Below, one piece after another: positions 6,978 through 10,513 of a stretch of DNA of 10,513 bases; position 1 is the first letter of the stretch, and every line of letters begins with the position of its first letter. The position numbers were made by a program, and so were the translations under genes. The notes under the pieces are model-generated. The model searched no databases and was not told where the DNA came from. It was given only the letters and a program-made list of their open reading frames with translations. This DNA is from a bacterium (lineage in GTDB: Bacteria > UBA9089 > UBA9088), in the NCBI GenBank assembly GCA_040756715.1, contig JBFLYE010000107.1:1-10513 (forward strand), given 5' to 3'.

Positions 6978-7193
6978 TTGAAGAAGGTTTATAAAGGTAT
7001 AGTTGAGGGCAATGTTATTCGTCTTGAGAAACAGGTAGAACTTCCTGTTGGAACACAAATCCTTGTTATGTTAAAAACACTTTACAAGGACGAACAAGAA
7101 GAAATAAAAGACAGGCAGATGAAACTCCTTGACAAAGGATTTTATCTTGGGGAAAAATTATACTCAAGACGGGAGGATCTATATGCCAGATAA
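6978..7193 (+). CDS. DUF104/AF2212-like antitoxin (VapB-type), cassette 1
   Basis: This 71-residue protein begins MKKVYKGIVEGNVIRLEK, continuing to VELPVGTQILVML (to about residue 32). This is the compact beta-strand motif of the DUF104/AF2212-like family, which supplies antitoxins for PIN toxins. The C-terminal part is charged and helical (about 36-71), suited to wrapping the toxin. It starts with TTG, chosen because AGGAGG (6964-6969) sits 8 nt upstream and the family motif begins there. Its end overlaps the PIN gene start by 11 bp. It is the first gene after the Pc-like promoter, so it should be the best expressed in the array. Its toxin partner is frameshifted, so it may now act alone. 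Confidence 0.8.
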   Translation: MKKVYKGIVEGNVIRLEKQVELPVGTQILVMLKTLYKDEQEEIKDRQMKLLDKGFYLGEKLYSRREDLYAR

Positions 7194-7603
7194 GCTCATT
7201 GATACAAACATTCTTGTATACGCTTACGATACCTCTGAGGGGACAAAACATGAGGTGTCAAAGGATCTTTTGAACACGTTTGGGAAGAGGTGGAGGAATT
7301 GTTTGTTTGCAAAACCTGATGGAATTCTTTGTTGTCATCACCAAAAAAGTCGAAAATTCTATTGATGTTACAGGAGCAAAAACTATTGTGGAAGACATTC
7401 TTAAATCAGATAATTGGAGAGTTATCGACAGGGATGAAGACACATTTTTAAGTGCTATTAATCTTGTTTTTAAACACAAGATTCACTTATGGGATGCTCT
7501 CATTGGAGCTTGCATGAAGGAGAATGGAATTGCTGAAATTGTGACGGAAAACAAGGAAGATTTTGAGAAGATTCCAGATATAAAGGTTATCGTTCCCTTT
7601 TGA
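7183..7603 (+). pseudogene. PIN-domain (VapC-like) toxin with a frameshift, cassette 1
   Basis: Frame 1 starts MPDKLIDTNILVYAYDTSEG at the ATG at 7183, with GGGAGG 6 nt upstream. This is a VapC-type ribonuclease N-terminus with metal ligand Asp7. After about ...KDLLNT (near 7276) the homology moves to the +1 frame: GGGIVCLQNLMEFFVVITKK, then HLWDALIGA and ENKEDFEKIPDIKVIVPF, ending at 7603. All four acidic PIN residues survive across the two frames: Asp7, the Glu of NLMEFF, the Asp of HLWDAL, and the Asp of NKEDF. One small indel between about 7276 and 7295 is the only lesion seen, so this is a recent loss of function, a sequencing error, or less likely a frameshifting gene. Joined, it is about 139 residues, the normal PIN length. 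Confidence 0.8.
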
Positions 7604-7627
7604 GTTAATCGTGGCAAAAAGGAGGTG
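7604..7627 (+). repeat. Tail element shared by cassettes 1 and 2 (copy 1)
   Basis: Immediately after the PIN stop, 7604-7627 (GTTAATC..GTGGCAAA.. ending GGAGGTG) matches 8169-8194 in cassette 2, apart from a 2-bp length difference and two substitutions. It contains a GGAGGTG Shine-Dalgarno-like core, but no gene follows before the attC. Confidence 0.55.
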
Positions 7628-7675
7628 AAACTTCTCTTAAACTTTGATGTCAAACTCTTTTATATAGATAACAAA

Positions 7676-7739
7676 GCCTAACAAATCGCTTCCCCTGACC
7701 ACGGCTATCGCTCGGGCAGCTTAAGCTCAATCGTTAGGC
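7676..7739 (+). other. attC1 recombination site
   Basis: The outer boxes are R'' GCCTAAC (7676-7682) and R' GTTAGGC (7733-7739), perfect complements 64 bp end to end. Between them are imperfect inverted inner segments (CTGACC.. and ..GGCAGCTTAAGC) and a short variable loop. It closes cassette 1. The inner arms pair less well than in attC3 and attC4. Confidence 0.85.
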
Positions 7740-7760
7740 TACATTAGAGGAGGTAAAAAG

Positions 7761-8159
7761 ATGGGCAGAATCTATGACTCTGTGGAGGTAAATGGCAAGC
7801 AATTGAATACATTATTTGACTCTGGTGCTATAAGGAGCTATATTATAAGAAGATCAGTAGAAGAGATAGGTCTAAAGGTCGAAATGCTAAAGGATGCATT
7901 TGAGGTAGGGCTTAGTGGTAGGACACGAAAGATAAAGGAGTGTTGTGTTATTCAGGGAAATATAAAAGACCACCCTTTTAATCTTATTTCTTGGGTTGTT
8001 GAGGAGCTTGGGCAAGATGAAAAGGGTAGAGAGATAGAATTGTTATTTGGAGCTACTGATATGCAGGTCTGGAATATCCATATCGATTTAGAGAAAGAGA
8101 GACTTGACCTTTCAAGATTTAGAAAAGAATTCATTGAGTATAAAGAGAATTCCTCTTAA
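7761..8159 (+). CDS. Retropepsin-like aspartic protease domain protein, cassette 2
   Basis: This 132-residue soluble protein has the N-terminal segment VNGKQLNTLFDSGAIRSYII. It matches the clan AA (retropepsin-like) pattern, where a short strand leads into the catalytic D-S/T-G triad, here Asp20-Ser21-Gly22, followed by a turn and helix. Residues 93-112 (ELLFGATDMQVWNIHIDLEK) fit the second hydrophobic-hydrophobic-Gly segment. A single DSG means it would act as a homodimer. A clear AGAGGAGGT ribosome site lies 6 nt upstream. It is the only gene of its cassette and has no obvious partner. No signal peptide or membrane segment is seen. The substrate is unknown, and the fold call rests on the motif and spacing only. 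Confidence 0.7.
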   Translation: MGRIYDSVEVNGKQLNTLFDSGAIRSYIIRRSVEEIGLKVEMLKDAFEVGLSGRTRKIKECCVIQGNIKDHPFNLISWVVEELGQDEKGREIELLFGATDMQVWNIHIDLEKERLDLSRFRKEFIEYKENSS

Positions 8160-8168
8160 AATAACAGT

Positions 8169-8194
8169 GTTAATCAATGGCAAAGAAGGAGGTG
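8169..8194 (+). repeat. Tail element shared by cassettes 1 and 2 (copy 2)
   Basis: This is the partner of 7604-7627. Here the element contains ATG GCA AAG AAG, opening a 17-codon frame (8177-8230, MAKKEVWFLNVAEHCLI) that lacks its own ribosome site. In copy 1 the same place reads GTG GCA AAA AGG and stops at once. I therefore do not call a gene. CAGTGTT (8165-8171) and AACACTG (8214-8220) could close a long stem-loop around it. Confidence 0.5.
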
Positions 8195-8244
8195 TGGTTT
8201 TTAAATGTTGCCGAACACTGCTTAATATAAATAAACAAATAATA

Positions 8245-8307
8245 GCCTAACTATTCGCTGCAGCCGACCTCGCTTACGCTTAAGCAGCTTAAGCTCTATC
8301 GTTAGGT
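8245..8307 (+). other. attC2 recombination site
   Basis: R'' is GCCTAAC (8245-8251) and R' is GTTAGGT (8301-8307), 63 bp in total. The inner arms, CGCTGCAGCCGACC and CTTAAGCAGCTTAAGC-type sequence, pair imperfectly around a TCGCTTACGCT loop. It closes cassette 2. Confidence 0.85.
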
Positions 8308-8327
8308 GGACAATAAAAAATGGTAAG

Positions 8328-8786
8328 ATGAGAAGAAAGATCAAAGTATATTTAGATACTTCAGTAATCTCGGCATATTTTGATGAAAGAAACCCCGAAA
8401 GGAAATCTCTAACTGAGCTCTTCTTTAAGAAGATAGAAATGTTTGAGTCCTATGTATCTGAGGTGGTTTTGGCTGAAATTGACGACACCAGAGATGTAAG
8501 ATTAAGAGATAAACTTAGGGAGGAAGCAGTTTCTTTAAAGATTCTGCCAATTGATGAAGAAAGTAGAGCCTTAGCTGATGAATATGTAAAGCATAAAGCT
8601 GTTCCTTCCGATTATTCAGAGGATGCGCTTCATATTGCTATTTCTACAATAAATGAGATTGATTATCTTTTGAGTTGGAACTTTGACCATATTGTTAAGG
8701 TTAAGACCCGAAGGATAGTAAACATGGTAAATGCATCTTGTGGTTATCCAGATTTGGAAATAATAACATCTGCAGAACTCTTGTAA
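8328..8786 (+). CDS. PIN-domain protein (VapC-like toxin), cassette 3
   Basis: This 152-residue protein begins KVYLDTSVISAYFDE and carries the acidic PIN residues Asp10, Glu50 (VVLAEID), Asp99 (SEDALHIAI) and Asp120 (LLSWNFDH), with spacing expected for the metal-dependent RNase fold. These subfamilies act as toxins that cut RNA. The start at 8328 is preferred because the ATG at 8320 stops after three codons. The ribosome site is weak. A 58-residue protein starts 13 nt after its stop with a strong ribosome site, so the toxin comes first, the reverse of cassette 1. The frame is intact and all catalytic residues are present, so it is probably active. Confidence 0.85.
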   Translation: MRRKIKVYLDTSVISAYFDERNPERKSLTELFFKKIEMFESYVSEVVLAEIDDTRDVRLRDKLREEAVSLKILPIDEESRALADEYVKHKAVPSDYSEDALHIAISTINEIDYLLSWNFDHIVKVKTRRIVNMVNASCGYPDLEIITSAELL

Positions 8787-8799
8787 GGAGGAGGGCCGC

Positions 8800-8976
8800 A
8801 TGAAAGAACAAGATAAGCTCTGGGAAAAGGTTAGTAAAGATTTCCCTTATGATCCTGCTCTAAAAGAAGTGCATTATGCAAGACTGAAGATTCATGAGCA
8901 GACCAAAGGAATGACATCAAAGGAATTTGTGAATTACATTAAGCTAAAAGCAAAGAACGTCCTTGAGCAGAAGTAA
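8800..8976 (+). CDS. 58-residue partner protein, likely antitoxin, cassette 3
   Basis: This short gene has a strong AAGGAGGAGG ribosome site and an ATG at 8800. The product is 58 residues, charged and mostly helical by composition. It starts MKEQDKLWEKVSKDFPYDPA and continues with a VHYARLKIHE helix, a KGMTSKEFVNYIK segment and a Lys-rich tail. I recognise no named DNA-binding motif. Its role is inferred from context: it lies 13 nt after an intact PIN toxin gene, in the same cassette and on the same strand, with much stronger translation signals, as expected for an antitoxin that must be made in excess. The conserved-looking FPYDPALKEVHYARLKIHE stretch is the likely toxin-binding surface. It could also be an unrelated small protein. 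Confidence 0.75.
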   Translation: MKEQDKLWEKVSKDFPYDPALKEVHYARLKIHEQTKGMTSKEFVNYIKLKAKNVLEQK

Positions 8977-9013
8977 ACACCAAAGGTTAAAGATTACAGG
9001 ATGAAAGCCATTT

Positions 9014-9076
9014 GTCTAACCAATCGCTGAAGCTGACGGCCGATAAATCCGCCGCAGCTTAGCTCAATCGTTAGGC
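9014..9076 (+). other. attC3 recombination site
   Basis: R'' is GTCTAAC (9014-9020) and R' is GTTAGGC (9070-9076), 63 bp. The inner arms GCTGAAGCTGACGGC and GCCGCAGCTTAGC pair well with an unpaired base on one side, the classic attC fold with extrahelical bases that sets strand choice. It closes cassette 3. Confidence 0.9.
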
Positions 9077-9110
9077 AGTCAATAATTAAAGGAAGGATAA
9101 TAAATATCAT

Positions 9111-9551
9111 ATGAGAATTTACATGGATAACTGCTGTTTTAATCGCCCTTTTGATGATCAATCTAACATTCGTATCAGACTTGAGACCGAGGCCAAGCTA
9201 TACATTCAAGAGAAAATAATCAGCAAAGAAATTGAGTTGGTATGGTCTTATATCATTGATTATGAGAATCGGTTTAATCCTTTTGAGGAAAGAAGAAATG
9301 CAATTGATAAGTGGAAGCATCACGCAATAATTGATATTGTGGAAACAAATGATATCATTAATAATGCTGGATCAATCCAGAGCCTTGGCACAAAAAGTAA
9401 AGATGCTCTTCATGTTGCTTGTGCTATCGAAGCCAAATGTGATTATTTTCTTTCAACGGATAATTCTTTACTCAAAAAACTTTCTGATTTTGATAAGATT
9501 AAAACATTGAATCTATTATCCTTTCTGACTGTTTTGGAGGTAAGCCAATGA
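9111..9551 (+). CDS. PIN-like protein of a second family, cassette 4
   Basis: This 146-residue protein opens MRIYMDNCCFNRPFDDQ. It has Asp6 as first metal ligand, acidic residues in YIIDYENRFNPF (Asp50/Glu52), then SKDALHVACAIEA (Asp98) and DYFLSTDNSLLKK (Asp117). The order and spacing fit a PIN-type nuclease, but the sequence differs clearly from the cassette 1 and 3 toxins; NCCFNRPFDDQ is typical of its own subfamily. A GGAAGGA site lies about 13 nt upstream. Its TGA overlaps the ATG of the next gene (ATGA), indicating coupled translation. The frame is intact. A toxin role is inferred from the family and the partner gene. Confidence 0.75.
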   Translation: MRIYMDNCCFNRPFDDQSNIRIRLETEAKLYIQEKIISKEIELVWSYIIDYENRFNPFEERRNAIDKWKHHAIIDIVETNDIINNAGSIQSLGTKSKDALHVACAIEAKCDYFLSTDNSLLKKLSDFDKIKTLNLLSFLTVLEVSQ

Positions 9552-9748
9552 AAACGGATACTGAAATCAAACTTGATGGCATCAAGACACTTATGGATGC
9601 TTTGGGGAAATTGGAAGCAGAAAGATTCATAGCACTAATAAAGCGTGAGCCATTTGATTACACGCAATGGCAAAAAGATATGTGGTCTGAAAGAACTATA
9701 AAAGAAATCAGTAACGCAGCAATGGAATATCGTAATGAAGTAAAATAG
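9548..9748 (+). CDS. 66-residue partner protein, likely antitoxin, cassette 4
   Basis: This small, mixed-charge protein starts in the ATGA overlap with the PIN-like gene, with GGAGG (9536-9540) 7 nt upstream. The product starts MKTDTEIKLDGIKTLMDALG, with a first helix region (10-33) containing LGKLEAERFIALIKREPFD, then FDYTQWQKDMW (36-46) and a C-terminal helix ending in NAAMEYRNEVK. I recognise no named antitoxin domain, but short proteins with the 'eaeRFialikre.fDYT.Wq' pattern commonly sit next to PIN-like genes. The four-base overlap, shared cassette and small size make an antitoxin role likely. Confidence 0.7.
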   Translation: MKTDTEIKLDGIKTLMDALGKLEAERFIALIKREPFDYTQWQKDMWSERTIKEISNAAMEYRNEVK

Positions 9749-9765
9749 GAACAGCAACCATAAAT

Positions 9766-9831
9766 GCCTAACCCATCGCTGAAGCTGACCGCCGGGCAAA
9801 GCCCGCCGTCAGCTTAGCTCAGTCGTTAGTT
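9766..9831 (+). other. attC4 recombination site
   Basis: R'' is GCCTAAC (9766-9772) and R' is GTTAGTT (9825-9831), 66 bp. The inner stem is the best in the array: GCTGAAGCTGACCGCCGGGC pairs with GCCCGCCGTCAGCTTAGC around an AAA loop. R' departs from GTTRRRY at one base. That hexamer belongs to cassette 5, so its own lost R'' box probably read AACTAAC. Confidence 0.88.
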
Positions 9832-9874
9832 CAATAAAATTCAAAGATTAAGATTTTAAAAAGCAAGGTTAAAA

Positions 9875-10165
9875 ATGAAGATAGAAGAAAAACTTAAAAG
9901 ATTAAAAGAAATAAAAGCAGATATTCAAAAGAGTTACTTTATAAAACAAATTGGAGTATTTGGTTCATACATTAGAAGGGAAGAAGAGTCTGAGAGTGAT
10001 TTAGATATTTTGGTTGAATTCTACAAACCAATAGATATTTTTAAATTTATGGAATTAGAAAGATTCCTCTCTCAAGAATTAAATATTAAAGTAGACCTGG
10101 TAAGTAAAAAGGCTTTGAAACCTTTTATAGGAAGAGAGATTTTAAAGGAAGTAGTGTATGTCTAA
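9875..10165 (+). CDS. mntA: MNT-type nucleotidyltransferase antitoxin (MntA-like), cassette 5
   Basis: This 96-residue minimal nucleotidyltransferase shows GVFGSYIRREEESESDLDIL: the Gly30-Ser31 motif and Asp42/Asp44, with the third carboxylate at Asp74 (VDLV). Length and motifs are those of MntA, the antitoxin of HEPN-MNT pairs, which neutralises its HepT partner by adding AMP to a tyrosine near the HEPN active site. The frame is intact with all catalytic residues. The ribosome site is weak. It overlaps the HEPN gene by 8 bp, the usual operon layout. Because the partner here has lost its active site and the target tyrosine region, this antitoxin may be an orphan. Confidence 0.9.
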   Translation: MKIEEKLKRLKEIKADIQKSYFIKQIGVFGSYIRREEESESDLDILVEFYKPIDIFKFMELERFLSQELNIKVDLVSKKALKPFIGREILKEVVYV

Positions 10166-10397
10166 GAGAGATTTTAGAGATTCTTTGATAGATATTTGGA
10201 AAGAAATAGAACACATAGAGAGATTTTCAGCATCTCTTGATTATGAAGGGTTGATGGAGGATGAGAAGTCTCTGTATGCAATTGTAAGGTGTTTTGAAAT
10301 TATTGGAGAGGCAGTAAAGAATATTCCAGAAGAGGTTAAAGAAAAATATTGCCAAATTCCATGGAAAGATATGGCAGGAATGAGAGATAAATTATAG
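10158..10397 (+). pseudogene. hepT: 3'-truncated HEPN (HepT/DUF86-like) toxin, cassette 5
   Basis: The 79 residues present include LYAIVRCFEIIGEAVKNIPE (39-58) and IPWKDMAGMRDKL (67-79), which are diagnostic for HepT-like HEPN RNases. The family continues from RDKL into the catalytic R-x4-6-H motif, then a Tyr that is the antitoxin's AMPylation target, and ends near residue 110-115. Here the sequence changes at 10391 into the 100-bp inverted repeat, which supplies a TAG two codons later. Arg76 remains but the His and Tyr are gone, so RNase activity should be lost. The break is at the same repeat border that ends the MazF-like remnant. Confidence 0.85.
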
Positions 10398-10490
10398 TTA
10401 ATTCCATAACGCTTTACAAAATGTATGTGTTTAGATAATCTTAAGGAAAACTTTATAAAATTATGAATTTTGAATGTTGAATTTTGAATT
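10391..10490 (+). repeat. 100-bp inverted repeat, right copy
   Basis: Exact reverse complement of 6272-6371. It begins ATTATAGTTAATTCC inside the HEPN gene and ends in TTTTGAATT units. A TGTATGTGTTTAG motif lies at 10422-10434. The last 23 bases of the window beyond it are AT-rich and unrelated to the left flank. Confidence 0.95.
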
Positions 10491-10513
10491 AAAAGGGAAA
10501 AAATTTTATAAAA

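Larger units (their letters stand above)
6372..10390 (+). mobile_element. Degenerate integron: integrase remnant, promoter, core site and five gene cassettes
   Basis: The order is recombinase remnant on the minus strand, outward promoter, GTTAGGC core site, then five same-strand cassettes separated by four attC sites. Cassettes run 6947-7733, 7734-8301, 8302-9070, 9071-9825 and 9826-10390 (the last cut by the inverted repeat). Each holds one or two short genes just after its start and an attC at its end. An internal check supports this: the hexamer that opens cassettes 1, 2 and 4 (TTAGGC) is the exact complement of the same cassette's own R'' box (GCCTAAC), as expected if each was once a circle. 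Four of the five cassettes carry toxin-antitoxin-type genes. Confidence 0.85.

Noticed and set aside
7280-7603. Separate 107-residue gene with ATG at 7280
   Set aside because: It is the continuation of the PIN toxin after a frameshift. The ATG lies within the toxin and would leave out the catalytic Asp of the first strand.
8177-8230. 17-codon gene MAKKEVWFL... in cassette 2
   Set aside because: It has no ribosome site, and the matching element in cassette 1 stops after five codons.

Overview
This AT-rich window comes from a bacterium that uses ATG and occasional TTG starts, AG-rich ribosome binding sites and sigma70-type promoters. It carries a system II cytochrome c maturation pair and many short dispersed repeats. 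That style of genome is common in uncultivated candidate-phylum bacteria, but I cannot name a lineage from the sequence alone.

Layout. (1) 1-667 is repeat-filled and non-coding. It holds a promoter and the first ~30 codons of a broken fpg/mutM gene, cut off by a small palindromic repeat. (2) 668-3960 (+) is a tight housekeeping run: resB-like and ccsA-like cytochrome c assembly genes that overlap, then mnmG (tRNA U34 modification), which starts on the base after the ccsA stop. (3) 3938-5557 (-) is a glutamine-dependent NAD+ synthetase, convergent with mnmG and overlapping it by 23 bp. (4) 5616-6059 (-) is a decayed toxin-antitoxin pair: an AbrB-type antitoxin with frameshifts and a RelE-like toxin reduced to its two ends. 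Its promoter is still near consensus. (5) 6060-6371 is repeat-rich DNA.

(6) 6372-10390 is the most interesting part. It reads as a degenerate integron. On the minus strand is the N-terminal piece of a tyrosine recombinase, fused by rearrangement to the C-terminal half of a MazF/PemK-like toxin. Facing the other way are a near-consensus promoter (TTGACA, 17 bp, TAAAAT), a GTTAGGC core site, and five same-strand gene cassettes separated by four attC sites of 63-66 bp. Most cassettes carry toxin-antitoxin-type genes: (a) a DUF104-like antitoxin plus a frameshifted PIN toxin; (b) a retropepsin-like aspartic protease; (c) a PIN protein plus a 58-aa partner; (d) a different PIN protein plus a 66-aa partner; (e) an MNT nucleotidyltransferase antitoxin plus a HEPN toxin that stops just before its catalytic His.

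The integron is bracketed by a perfect 100-bp inverted repeat (6272-6371 and 10391-10490). Both copies begin inside the 3' end of a toxin gene, MazF-like on the left and HEPN on the right, so the same element or recombination event appears to have trimmed both. The recombinase is dead here, so cassettes could move only with a recombinase supplied from elsewhere. Toxin-antitoxin cassettes are known to stabilise large sedentary integron arrays, which fits this content.
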